Shown piece after piece: positions 54,408 through 63,643 of a DNA stretch of 64,000 nt. Position 1 is the first letter of the stretch. Each line of letters starts with the position of its first letter. The DNA comes from Bacillota bacterium (GTDB taxonomy: Bacteria; Bacillota; Clostridia; Acetivibrionales; Acetivibrionaceae). The translations under genes and the position numbers were made by a program. Location: positions 1-64,000 of the forward strand of contig JAEWSG010000142.1 in the NCBI GenBank assembly GCA_023398495.1, read 5' to 3'. The notes beneath the pieces are model-generated. The model was not told the DNA's origin. It saw only the letters and a list, made by a program, of their open reading frames with translations, and made no database searches.

Positions 54408-54680
54408 ATAGGAACTTTAGAAATGGCTCATTTAGAAATCATAGGCTCTATCGTTCACCAGCTTACAAAAGGTGTTCCTGCAAAAGTACTCGAAAAAGAA
54501 GGCCTTGGTGCATATTATTCCGACCATGACCATGCTGTTTATCCTGTAAGTGCATCCGGTGTTCCATTTACCGCAGCATACATTCAATCAAAAGGTGATC
54601 CTATTGCCGATCTGTATGAAGATCTGGCTGCTGAGCAAATTGATCCGTTATATTTTTTGCAGACACTGGTCCAACCATAA
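54408..54680 (+). pseudogene. cotJC copy 3, truncated and internally deleted
   Basis: The segment matches cotJC from the GTEEMAHLE region (here GTLEMAHLE) to AAEQ, then skips 54 bp (18 codons, in frame) and resumes as IDPLYFLQ before diverging to an early stop. It has variants seen in copy 1 (TTC CGA at the Ser-Asp site) and variants seen in copy 2 (CTGTAT, CATGCT), so it is a mosaic. A 9-bp insert lies at its left edge. It is clearly non-functional. Confidence 0.85.
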
Positions 54681-54773
54681 TTAAGTGATAGTCCGAAAAA
54701 ACCTTGACTTTTCAGCCATTGCAAGCTTTGCTTTGAGCATTAGTTGCATAAACATTCTTTTTTTGATAAAAAC

Positions 54774-54813
54774 AAAGAGTGGTTTAATCCTTTTCTGGAC
54801 TTAACCACTCTTT
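54774..54813 (-). terminator. Terminator after lemA
   Basis: The outer stem AAAGAGTGGTT/AACCACTCTTT, extended inside by TCC/GGA, lies about 40 bp beyond the lemA stop. A/T runs on both sides make it potentially bidirectional. Confidence 0.8.
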
Positions 54814-54855
54814 TCGAAAAATGCTTTTTATAAAACCCTTAAACATTTCTTAAAA

Positions 54856-55407
54856 TCATTCAAACTTTACATTAATATTTTCCTTTTCCATCTCATCTAC
54901 ATGCATAAACAATTCCTGCTTAAAACCAAAAATCGCTGCTATTAAATTGCTTGGGAACATTTGAATGGAGTTGTTTAAATCCATAACTACATCATTGTAA
55001 AACTGTCTTGAAAACGTAATTTTATCCTCAGTTCTTGTCAACTCGTCCTGAAGCTCAATAAAGTTCTCGTTAGCCTTTAACTCAGGGTAGCTTTCTGCAA
55101 CAGCAAATAACCTCCCCAAAAGCTGCCCTACTTCACCGCTTGCGTTCATAGCTTCTTTTTGAGACATTCCACTCATAAATCTTGTCCTTGCTTCAGTTAC
55201 TTTCTCTAAGGTAGCCCTTTCATGTTCTGCGTACCCCTTAACAGTTTCTACAATATTGGGAATCAGATCAAATCTCCTTTTAAGTTGAACTTCTATCTGA
55301 CTCCAAGCATTTTGAACCTTGTTCTTTTTCCACACTAAACTGTTATAAATGAGAACAATATAAACTACAACTACAGCAACTACTATTGCTAGAATAACCC
55401 ACACCAT
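54856..55407 (-). CDS. LemA family protein
   Basis: The 183-aa product has one N-terminal membrane helix (VILAIVVAVVVVYIVLIYN), then the LemA core (NAWSQIEVQLKRRFDLIPNI, FAVAESYPELKANENFIELQ, SRQFYNDVVMDLNN). LemA proteins are anchored helical-bundle proteins of unclear role, often next to DUF2207 membrane proteins as here. AAGGAGG precedes the ATG. Confidence 0.93.
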   Translation of the reverse strand: MVWVILAIVVAVVVVYIVLIYNSLVWKKNKVQNAWSQIEVQLKRRFDLIPNIVETVKGYAEHERATLEKVTEARTRFMSGMSQKEAMNASGEVGQLLGRLFAVAESYPELKANENFIELQDELTRTEDKITFSRQFYNDVVMDLNNSIQMFPSNLIAAIFGFKQELFMHVDEMEKENINVKFE

Positions 55408-55443
55408 AATAATTCCTCCTTAGATTATTGTTAAAGATTTTTT

Positions 55444-57324
55444 TTAAAATGCTCCACCTCCGCTGCCGCCGCCTCCGCCGCCAGAACTTCCTCCACTTGA
55501 CCCTCCTCCTGAACCAGAGCCCGAGGAATTAGATGAGCTTGCAATGCTAAATGCAGAATTAAATGATGTATTCAAATCATTAAACGCACTGTCAAAAGCC
55601 TTTAAATCACTTAGTCCTTTGTCCGTGGCAAGGATGCTGCAAGCTATAGCAGATCCTGATAGCCTTTCATCCTTTTCTTTGTCTGGTATCAGTGGGAATT
55701 GCTTTATTACTTCTTTTGCAATACCTAAAGGTATAGCATAAACAAGGTAATGTTCCCATATTGCAACTGAAGGTATTTGAGCATCTTTTATACTTGAAAA
55801 ATCTTTTACAAATCTTTTAAAAGCTATCCACTTTCTATATTGATCACTGCCATACTCAGTCCGTTTATGCTGTGCCGAAAGAAACAAAATTAGTAATAAA
55901 CCTGCAAGTGAGATCAAAACTGCAAAAGCATACATAAATCTTCCTGTTGCAATTCCCAAAACAATAAGCATAAGCCCTGTCAAGATAAATCCACCCTTTT
56001 TTTCTGGCAGCTCATAAAATCTATTTTTAGAAGCTTCTTTCCTTACAAGCTTTTTCCAATGCGTGAAGTATTTCCAGAATTGATTGCGGTTTTTATATTC
56101 ATCCAGATATGTTTTCATATCTGAAAATCTGAAACTATCACTTTTTGCAATTTCATTAAACAGCCAGAAAAGAATATGTTCTTCATGGGATTTTAATTTA
56201 ACTTCTATAGTTTGAAGCTTTTTTGTAAAAACATAGTCAATACTTTCTTTTTTCCAAATCAGCTTATTAGTAGTTTTCTTCTCAGTACTAAGAATTAATA
56301 CGCCTTTCCTTGCCAAATCAAGCAAAGTCGCCAATATTTCCTTTGTTGAAGCATCTGAAGTACCCATCAAATAATTAACCTCAGCCGGAGGATAATCACC
56401 CGGTATTTCCCTGTAGTATTTCCCATCAAAATTGGTTTTTGGGTCTTGTCCGTATTTTTTACGTATCTTGACCAATAACCAAATCCATATTGGGAAAACA
56501 ATTGCCATCATCGCTTTCCCAATATTCTCTAATTTCTTTTTATGCTCAACCTCTTCTCTGGCCTTTTCCCTGGCAACATTTGCTTCCTCTGCCAATTTGG
56601 CTTCCTGTTCCATTATTTCTTTCAATACATCTTTGTTCACAACATTCTGACTTTCTGGAACTAATGTGGTGGGAAAAAGCACTCTCACCTCAAAAAAATC
56701 ACCAGGAGTTATTACAGGTACTGTGTACTCAGATGTTAGTTCATTAATAAATCTTGATTCACCCGTAAGAGGCCCATGAGAAAATATCTTAATTTCATCT
56801 TTTGATGCTCCTTTTGGAATAGTAATACTAATCTTTACATTATGGACAGGTACTTCCCATGTAGTACCAACTAATTTTCTATTGAACTCTGCAATATCGT
56901 TATACTTAGTGACAGCATCAATAAGTTTATATTTATATATAAATGTTTTTTCTCCATAGGCAGAAGGCTCATATACAATAAATTTAGCTGTACTTCCTTC
57001 AACTTTATATGTATATGTACCTTCGTTTTCTGAATTATCGTTAACAAACCTCCTAAAACCCTCAAACATTTTTACAACAACAGAATGCTCGACAAGTCCT
57101 TTTGAACCTGTAAAATCAAGGTCTAGATAAACTCCATTATATTCTCCATCAAAATTGTATGTGATTTTCTCTTCTATATCAGCTGAACCATCTGAATTTA
57201 TATTTACTATAATGTTGTAATCTGTTATGGCATATTGACGTGAATCCGCAAAATGTATTTGAGTGGATATTAACAGCATAATTGCAAAAAGCAGAAATGT
57301 TACAACTTTTTTATACTTAGTCAA
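55444..57324 (-). CDS. DUF2207 membrane protein
   Basis: The product of about 626 aa has a signal sequence (KKVVTFLLFAIMLLISTQIH) and an extracellular DUF2207 beta domain (about 30-220). A membrane helix (about 270), a cytoplasmic region, two further helices (about 445-490) and a Gly/Ser-rich tail (GGGSSGGSSGG) follow. The function is unknown. TTG at 57324 with GAGAGGA upstream gives a clean signal peptide; the frame stays open to 57387 but that start would overlap the upstream gene. It pairs with lemA downstream. Confidence 0.85.
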   Translation of the reverse strand: MTKYKKVVTFLLFAIMLLISTQIHFADSRQYAITDYNIIVNINSDGSADIEEKITYNFDGEYNGVYLDLDFTGSKGLVEHSVVVKMFEGFRRFVNDNSENEGTYTYKVEGSTAKFIVYEPSAYGEKTFIYKYKLIDAVTKYNDIAEFNRKLVGTTWEVPVHNVKISITIPKGASKDEIKIFSHGPLTGESRFINELTSEYTVPVITPGDFFEVRVLFPTTLVPESQNVVNKDVLKEIMEQEAKLAEEANVAREKAREEVEHKKKLENIGKAMMAIVFPIWIWLLVKIRKKYGQDPKTNFDGKYYREIPGDYPPAEVNYLMGTSDASTKEILATLLDLARKGVLILSTEKKTTNKLIWKKESIDYVFTKKLQTIEVKLKSHEEHILFWLFNEIAKSDSFRFSDMKTYLDEYKNRNQFWKYFTHWKKLVRKEASKNRFYELPEKKGGFILTGLMLIVLGIATGRFMYAFAVLISLAGLLLILFLSAQHKRTEYGSDQYRKWIAFKRFVKDFSSIKDAQIPSVAIWEHYLVYAIPLGIAKEVIKQFPLIPDKEKDERLSGSAIACSILATDKGLSDLKAFDSAFNDLNTSFNSAFSIASSSNSSGSGSGGGSSGGSSGGGGGGSGGGAF

Positions 57325-57346
57325 GTTAAACCATTCCTCTCTTTTT

Positions 57347-58606
57347 TTATTTTTTGAAGGAGTAAACCTTATTCTCACCATCAACATTTACTACAACCAA
57401 AATGTTTTCTTCTACTATATTTACTAGCATACATTCTTCATTTTCCATGAAAGTATTCTTTTGAGTATCCCCAATTTTCATCCTATTAAGCCCTTTGTTT
57501 CCAGCTGGAATATAATATAAGTAACCTTCATCTATATTTATATTAGCACAAGACTCATCAAGTATCTTTTCTTTGCTGGAGCCATCGGTTCTAATCCTGT
57601 ATACCTTAGATCCATCTGACACGTTTATGTAGTAAAGCCATTCATTTTCATATACGAGCATACCTGATTGATCGGGTATTAATTGTTGTTTATTTGAGCC
57701 ATCAGATTTCATTTTCGTTATATAGCCATAATCACCAACTCCTTCAACATAATAGATATATTCTCCAACAACATTTAAATAAACTCCGGATTCATCAGAC
57801 AAAACATTTTTTTCCGACCCATCCTTCTTGATTCTGTGCAGCATCAATTCAGCATCAAAATAATATATCCAATCACCTGAAACACTTAAATATGCAACTT
57901 CATCATCTGTTATTTTTGTATTTTGTGACTTGTCAGCATAAACTTTAAATATCCCTCTATCAAACAAATAATGCGAATAATATACCCATTCCCCATCATA
58001 ATCCATCGTCATACACTGATCAGCTATGAATTGTTTTGAATCACTGCCATCAATATTTGCTATAAGAGTTTCCCCTCCACCACCATTCATACCTAAATCA
58101 TTGCAGAATATCATCTTGTCACCAGCAGCTACTGCAAAGCCCAGATTCACTGTATTTCCGCAGCTATTGCCTAATGAGGGGGTATAATCATCATAATCTG
58201 ATTTTAAACCTGTGCTTTTTTTATCAATATTTTCAATGTCTTTTGATGTATTATTCGAGTTGCTTATCAAACCATTCTTATCACTATTTGATTTTTCATT
58301 ATCCAATGAGGTTCTTAGTGCTGAATATACTACTAAAACTATTAAAACAATAGCAAATCCTCCAACCCAAATCAGCCACTTGGTTTTCTTTTTTGGTCTA
58401 TTCTGTATGAGAGATGAACGCATATTATTTGTAGCACTGACCTCAATGGGCTGTTCTACTTCTTGAGATTGTTGCATAACCATGGGTTTCATTTCAGGTT
58501 GTTCTTTTTCCAAATCATCCAATTCAACTTTGTATCCGCAATTGTCACAAAACTCAGATCCCGGCACAAGCTTTTGCCCGCATTCTTCGCAGTAAATTGG
58601 CTCCAT
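57347..58606 (-). CDS. Zinc-ribbon membrane protein with DUF5050-like propeller
   Basis: The 419-aa product starts with a zinc ribbon (CEECGQKLVPGSEFCDNCGY). A membrane helix (WLIWVGGFAIVLIVLVVYS, about 83-101) and an extracellular repeat domain (about 150-415) follow, with units such as GDWIYYFDAELMLHRIKKDG and GEYIYYVEG. These repeats resemble DUF5050 beta-propellers of clostridial surface proteins. This topology suggests sensing outside and signalling through the ribbon inside, which is inference. AGGAGG precedes the ATG. Confidence 0.8.
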   Translation of the reverse strand: MEPIYCEECGQKLVPGSEFCDNCGYKVELDDLEKEQPEMKPMVMQQSQEVEQPIEVSATNNMRSSLIQNRPKKKTKWLIWVGGFAIVLIVLVVYSALRTSLDNEKSNSDKNGLISNSNNTSKDIENIDKKSTGLKSDYDDYTPSLGNSCGNTVNLGFAVAAGDKMIFCNDLGMNGGGGETLIANIDGSDSKQFIADQCMTMDYDGEWVYYSHYLFDRGIFKVYADKSQNTKITDDEVAYLSVSGDWIYYFDAELMLHRIKKDGSEKNVLSDESGVYLNVVGEYIYYVEGVGDYGYITKMKSDGSNKQQLIPDQSGMLVYENEWLYYINVSDGSKVYRIRTDGSSKEKILDESCANINIDEGYLYYIPAGNKGLNRMKIGDTQKNTFMENEECMLVNIVEENILVVVNVDGENKVYSFKK

Positions 58607-58627
58607 ACATATCCTCCTGTCAATTCA

Positions 58628-59155
58628 TCATTCCCGATCTTCGGTATACTCAAAAACATTTGGCTTGCCAAATATTTTTTGTGATGAAATTATACCTTTT
58701 ATAACTATTCCACTTTTTAACTTTTTCACCAAAAACTCTGCATCCATATATGCTGTGCCATGGTCAACAAGAGTCTTTGCACTTAAAACCAATTCCTCGT
58801 CTTCTACCAACAGCACCCCATCCTTAAAAATACAGGGAAAAACCATATCATCTATTACCTCGGCTTCCTTTGTCCTGATTCTTATATGTCCATATGCTGC
58901 AGATTGTTCATCAATATCTATGATAACCTCCAGTGGTTTGTCAAAATCCTTATAATAACCTGTTGCATCATTATCCAATTCTTTGATGACCAAACCGCCT
59001 TCCCAAGTACCCTCAAATTTTCCCGAAGGCTTAGATGAATTTGTCATGATTTTTAAAAATGCAACAAATGCAAGAATTAGTATTAGAATAATAATCACAG
59101 TAATTAAAATTATTTTTTTCAACTTGTTGGTATTTAGTCCATTTTTTAAACTCAT
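58628..59155 (-). CDS. Membrane-anchored protein of unknown function
   Basis: The product of about 175 aa has a basic N-terminus, one membrane helix (IILITVIIILILILAFVAFL) and a beta-rich extracellular domain with GKFEGTWEGGLVIKE. I recognise no family. GAAGGAG precedes the ATG at 59155; an upstream frame to 59185 is unlikely. It sits between two zinc-ribbon genes on the same strand, so it probably belongs to the same operon. Confidence 0.7.
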   Translation of the reverse strand: MSLKNGLNTNKLKKIILITVIIILILILAFVAFLKIMTNSSKPSGKFEGTWEGGLVIKELDNDATGYYKDFDKPLEVIIDIDEQSAAYGHIRIRTKEAEVIDDMVFPCIFKDGVLLVEDEELVLSAKTLVDHGTAYMDAEFLVKKLKSGIVIKGIISSQKIFGKPNVFEYTEDRE

Positions 59156-59187
59156 ACGCCTACTCCTTCTAGTGCTTTTTAACATTA

Positions 59188-59667
59188 CTAATTTCTAGCC
59201 TTTCCACATTTCCCACAAAATTTCGCATTTTCTCTGTTTATGTGTCCACATGAAATGCATTTGCCTTTAACTGACTTTAAAACTTCTCCACCGCAATATT
59301 TACAAAACTTAGCTGAAGCTTTTACTTCCCTTTGACATGAATCGCACCTTATGGCAACTTCCGTTAATTCTTTAAGCCTTTCCGGCTTTGGCTTTGGCGA
59401 AGGTGGAGTGTTGATAGTCACTTTATACTCTTGCTCCTGTTGTTTAAACTCTTTATCAGGTCTTTTTCTTTCTATCCACTTATTACTCTTTACATCAAAA
59501 AATAACCATCTTCCTGTCTCGGAAGAAATTTTCCATTTATTATTGTTTTCATCCTTTGCCAATAGAACTTCATTTAACATAAATTCCATATGCTCTTTAT
59601 CACAAATCTCATTTATATACTCAATTTTTAATAGCCTGTACTCCTTTTCAACTTGTTCAAATGTCAT
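59188..59667 (-). CDS. Double zinc-ribbon protein
   Basis: The 159-aa product has an N-terminal domain (about 1-80, with LLKIEYINEICDKEHMEFML) and two C-terminal zinc ribbons (RCDSCQREVKASAKFCKYCG and CISCGHINRENAKFCGKCG). It has no membrane helix and is probably cytosolic. Ribbons of this kind usually mediate protein contacts. It lies directly after the 1270-aa gene with a GGTGGTG ribosome site. Confidence 0.78.
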   Translation of the reverse strand: MTFEQVEKEYRLLKIEYINEICDKEHMEFMLNEVLLAKDENNNKWKISSETGRWLFFDVKSNKWIERKRPDKEFKQQEQEYKVTINTPPSPKPKPERLKELTEVAIRCDSCQREVKASAKFCKYCGGEVLKSVKGKCISCGHINRENAKFCGKCGKARN

Positions 59668-59689
59668 ACGTTCACCACCTTAATCATTA

Positions 59690-62600
59690 TCAGTAATTAG
59701 GAAACGCATTTCCATATGCCTCCACCTGACTCTTGAAAACATCTGCCACCTCTCTTAGAGAAGACCCTTTTGACTTTAAAAGTGCTTCAATATATTGAGG
59801 AGACTTTCCGCTGTTAAATAAATCTACTGTATCTGTAAGAATGGAAGGAAGCTTTGTAGTCTTTTGATTTGACACCGTATCCGCAATCTTTTTTATTGGA
59901 GTAAGTATGTTATTATATTGTTTACTAAGTTGCTTTAAGCCTTCGAGCATATTGCCCTCAAGTTCTATATCGTCTTTCCCAATTCTATTAAACCACTCAA
60001 GTTCCTTATAACCCGTTCCCAAACCCAAGGAAGATGGATCTTCAAGTTTTATCTTGTCATACACAGCCTTGACCTTCTTTGCATTGTCAGAAAGAGCTTG
60101 TTTCACATTACCATGTCCGTCTGTCTTCCTCTTAAGTTCATCCAGGCCTCTCTTAAGAGCATTGTTATCCATATTAACTATTTCTTCAGATACATCCTTC
60201 AGATTCAGTGCCGAATTTACATCTCTTCCATAGCCACCGGCAGCATCAGGACCCATAGCCGATACATCTAAAAGCTCTTCAGCAAATTGTTCTTTGTCTA
60301 ATCCCTTACCATACTTATTTCCTGCAGATTGATAAAGTGAATCTTCAACTATAGGCTTTAAGTCTCTAGCTTTCATATCCTCTACCTTTACTCTGCCTTT
60401 TTTATCTATGTATTTTACCTTATATGAAACGTCCCAATCCGAACCCACCTTTATAATATCTGATTTGTTAGACTTACTTTCAAATACAAGCTCCACATCC
60501 TTGTATCCTTTTTTGCTATACAGTTCCAAAACCTTTTCATCCATTAACTTCTTTGTAGGAGTTTTTATTTCCTCATCAAAAACATCATTTATTACTTTTT
60601 TCATATCATCGGAATATAGAGGTTTTCCATCAACTACCTTATTAATTTCTGCTATTGAGTATTTGTCCGTTTTTATATCCATAATGCTCTTTTTTATATT
60701 TTCCTGGTTTCCGCCTTCAATAGCATCGGAAAGATTATTTATTTTTTGTTTTGCATTAAGAAAACCTTTATTGTAGTCAAGGCTGTCCCGAAATTCATCA
60801 GCACCTGGTAGTTTTGCATTATTGTCCGGAAGTTCTATATCCTTACTTACTGCTTTTGCACTATTAGCAGTCAAATCCGTATCAATATTTTTTCCTTTTC
60901 CAAAATATGCACTGACTCTTGAGGAGAAAAATTTCAATGCTCCCGCATAGGCAACATTTTGTGCAGCTGCCTTTGCAGCATCAATCACGCTCATCTTTTT
61001 TAATGCCATATTTGTAATAAAGAAATACGAAAAGTATGCCAAAACTGCCAGTGCTGCTCCTTTCGGGTTTTTCGAGAACCATTTCTCTGCATTCTGCTCT
61101 ATTCCCTCAGCACCAAGGCTCTGAATAACTTCTACAAAATGCTTCTTAATAAATTCTTTTTCAAACCAATCATCAAAGCTTTGTCCTGCTGTATAAGCAT
61201 TTATTCCTGAGACAATCACATTATATAATTCTCCTGCTGCTATAGCCTTGAACACTCCCATGTACTGGCTAAGGAGCATATCTGTAGCAAGCTTCCCCAT
61301 CCAATTGGCAAAATTCAAAGTGTTTTCTATATAACCGGCCCATCTTTCAACATCCTCATAACCGGAAAGTCCTTCTGCCTCCCATAGGGTTTGTCCTATT
61401 TTCCATATCTTATGTCTTAAATCATAAAGACCTCTAGCACCCAATAGTTGAGCTCTTTTCTCAAGTAAGTCGGTCATCCGTCCTTGATACTCTTTAGGTA
61501 TTTTGGTGATTATCTTCCTGCACCTTTCAAGCTCAACTTCCCAGGCTTTACTGCCTGGTCCTAAAGCAGCGATATCAAGAAGAACAGGTATCTTAACTCT
61601 GTATTCCTTTCCTTCACTATTTGAAGTAATATTCAGCTCTCCATGGTAATTCTCTCCCTGACCTGGAATTTCACGTTTTGTTTTAATCCTATAAACATAG
61701 CAGGCCAGAGCATTTTTATCATTGTAGGATTCCTCATCCCAGCCACCGTCAATAATTTCAATGCCAGCAGTAGAAAAAGCATTTTCAGACAGTTGGTTTT
61801 GTGTTTTTACAGCATCCTCAAACCTTACACTCTGAAGAAGTCCGAAGTCAGTATGTAATTTACCGTCTTTTGCATTCAGTGCAGTAATTTTAAGCTCGGT
61901 AAATGTCTCTCCATCTGCCACGATGCTTAGCGGCTTATCACATACAGCAACAAGCCCCTCCTTTGCAACGGTAACAGTAAGCTTTTCCTCTATAACCTGG
62001 CCTGTTTTGTTATTTATAGCTTTTACAACTAATTTGTTTACAATGGTATTGCCTGCATTTTCAGGGATTTTCAAAGGCGAAATTTTTATACTACTGGACT
62101 TATCCCCGTCTTTTATAAACTCAACTTTATTTATTCCTATTTCCAAAACCTCGGCTATACTGTATTCATAATCCCAGTTGCCCTCGTCCCAGGATAATAT
62201 CCTTGCCTTTATCTGAGGATGTGAATCGGCCCTATCTGCAATTACAATTGTTTTAGGGTCTATAACAAGTCTGTTTTCCGGTTTTTCAAGCTTAAAGTGT
62301 ACTAGTTTATTAGAAGGCTGTACCTTTGAGGCAGCAGAAACACTTATGGGAATTTGAAGCGGTAGCTGTAAACCAACATCTTCTTTATAAGTTGAATATA
62401 GATAAAACCTTCTCCATTCATCCCATTCACTAGCATCCTCAGCTTCTATAAATATGTACTTAGCTCCAGGCCCCTGTGGTTTTACCTTAATAGATGCCAT
62501 TGCTGCTCTTAGCTCACCTTCATTCGGTGCATTTCCATCTGCTGACTGCACGCGTATCCCGGCAAATAGCACAACCGCAGTATTGCTGTCTCCTGCTACT

Positions 62601-63502
62601 ATTGACTTGTCCTGAATTTCTGCTTCAAGAATTAAAGTTCCATTGCCATCTTCTTTCGCCTCATCTTCTTCCATCGAATTATCCCCTACATCCTGTTCTA
62701 GAGTATTGAGTGTATTGGCACCAACATTCGTACCCAAGGTACTTAGTGATGATGAAATACCAAGCATGAGAAACATTAGCGCAAAAACTCCAACTCCTGG
62801 AATAAGGCTCAAAACTAATGGGTTATCAATACCAAAAAATACCCCAGAGGCATCATAATTTAGACCTATATTATATAATATTCCATACATCTGATCTTCT
62901 GAAACAAGCCAACCCTCTCCCCAATTAATATAGTTCGGGAGTTCCCAATCACCATATTTTAACACTTCGGCTTTTTTTCTTTCCTCAAAATCAGCCATTT
63001 TTATGTCCGCTTCTTCTTTTGAAATGCCCTTTACTCTATTTTTTTCACAATAGGCAATAAATTCACTGCCTATTTTAATGTTCCATCTGTAATGATAAAT
63101 ACTATTCAAGTATCGCTCGACACGTACATCACCTGAATAATCTTCTATAGAATTCAATTCTCCAAAAAGGCGTTTTCCATCTTCATTTAAAGAACTAAGA
63201 CCCGTGTCTTTGTAGTTTTCCAGTAGTTTTATGGCTTTTGTCCAATATTCTACTACATCAACATAATTGATATGTGGATTGTTAACAATGTCCATATTGT
63301 TTTCTATTAGACTGTCAATGTTTGATTGTTTATAAACAATTGCAAGTTCAAGTTCCGAAACCTTTCTTTTAAGAAATTCGATTTTTTCGTCATACTTATT
63401 TTGATATTCCCTGTATTTTTTTGAATCTGCATATATATTCGATGGTAGAAAAATAATCAATATTGTTATCAATAAAAAAATTCGTCTTTTCACAGAAGGC
63501 AT
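59690..63502 (-). CDS. 1270-aa secreted/membrane protein, function unknown
   Basis: The product begins with a signal peptide (IFLLITILIIFLPSNIYADS), followed by a helical region (about 30-220) and a strong membrane helix (PLVLSLIPGVGVFALMFLML, about 230-250). Several beta-rich Ig-like segments (about 280-640), a helical region with hydrophobic stretches (about 745-840) and a charged C-terminus follow. I recognise no family; size and layout recall polymorphic-toxin or secreted scaffold proteins, but no toxin motif is seen. GTG at 63493 has GGGAG at better spacing than the ATG at 63502. It heads the cluster running through lemA. Confidence 0.65.
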   Translation of the reverse strand: MPSVKRRIFLLITILIIFLPSNIYADSKKYREYQNKYDEKIEFLKRKVSELELAIVYKQSNIDSLIENNMDIVNNPHINYVDVVEYWTKAIKLLENYKDTGLSSLNEDGKRLFGELNSIEDYSGDVRVERYLNSIYHYRWNIKIGSEFIAYCEKNRVKGISKEEADIKMADFEERKKAEVLKYGDWELPNYINWGEGWLVSEDQMYGILYNIGLNYDASGVFFGIDNPLVLSLIPGVGVFALMFLMLGISSSLSTLGTNVGANTLNTLEQDVGDNSMEEDEAKEDGNGTLILEAEIQDKSIVAGDSNTAVVLFAGIRVQSADGNAPNEGELRAAMASIKVKPQGPGAKYIFIEAEDASEWDEWRRFYLYSTYKEDVGLQLPLQIPISVSAASKVQPSNKLVHFKLEKPENRLVIDPKTIVIADRADSHPQIKARILSWDEGNWDYEYSIAEVLEIGINKVEFIKDGDKSSSIKISPLKIPENAGNTIVNKLVVKAINNKTGQVIEEKLTVTVAKEGLVAVCDKPLSIVADGETFTELKITALNAKDGKLHTDFGLLQSVRFEDAVKTQNQLSENAFSTAGIEIIDGGWDEESYNDKNALACYVYRIKTKREIPGQGENYHGELNITSNSEGKEYRVKIPVLLDIAALGPGSKAWEVELERCRKIITKIPKEYQGRMTDLLEKRAQLLGARGLYDLRHKIWKIGQTLWEAEGLSGYEDVERWAGYIENTLNFANWMGKLATDMLLSQYMGVFKAIAAGELYNVIVSGINAYTAGQSFDDWFEKEFIKKHFVEVIQSLGAEGIEQNAEKWFSKNPKGAALAVLAYFSYFFITNMALKKMSVIDAAKAAAQNVAYAGALKFFSSRVSAYFGKGKNIDTDLTANSAKAVSKDIELPDNNAKLPGADEFRDSLDYNKGFLNAKQKINNLSDAIEGGNQENIKKSIMDIKTDKYSIAEINKVVDGKPLYSDDMKKVINDVFDEEIKTPTKKLMDEKVLELYSKKGYKDVELVFESKSNKSDIIKVGSDWDVSYKVKYIDKKGRVKVEDMKARDLKPIVEDSLYQSAGNKYGKGLDKEQFAEELLDVSAMGPDAAGGYGRDVNSALNLKDVSEEIVNMDNNALKRGLDELKRKTDGHGNVKQALSDNAKKVKAVYDKIKLEDPSSLGLGTGYKELEWFNRIGKDDIELEGNMLEGLKQLSKQYNNILTPIKKIADTVSNQKTTKLPSILTDTVDLFNSGKSPQYIEALLKSKGSSLREVADVFKSQVEAYGNAFPNY

Positions 63503-63643
63503 CTCCCATCTCAGATTTTTTCCATATTAAACTTTATAAAGATCTTACATTAAGAATTATGTGTTCAATGGATCAAGGTACATGATTTCGTAAAATTAGA
63601 AATCGTAATAAAAATGATTTTAACAAAATATGTAGCTGAGAAT

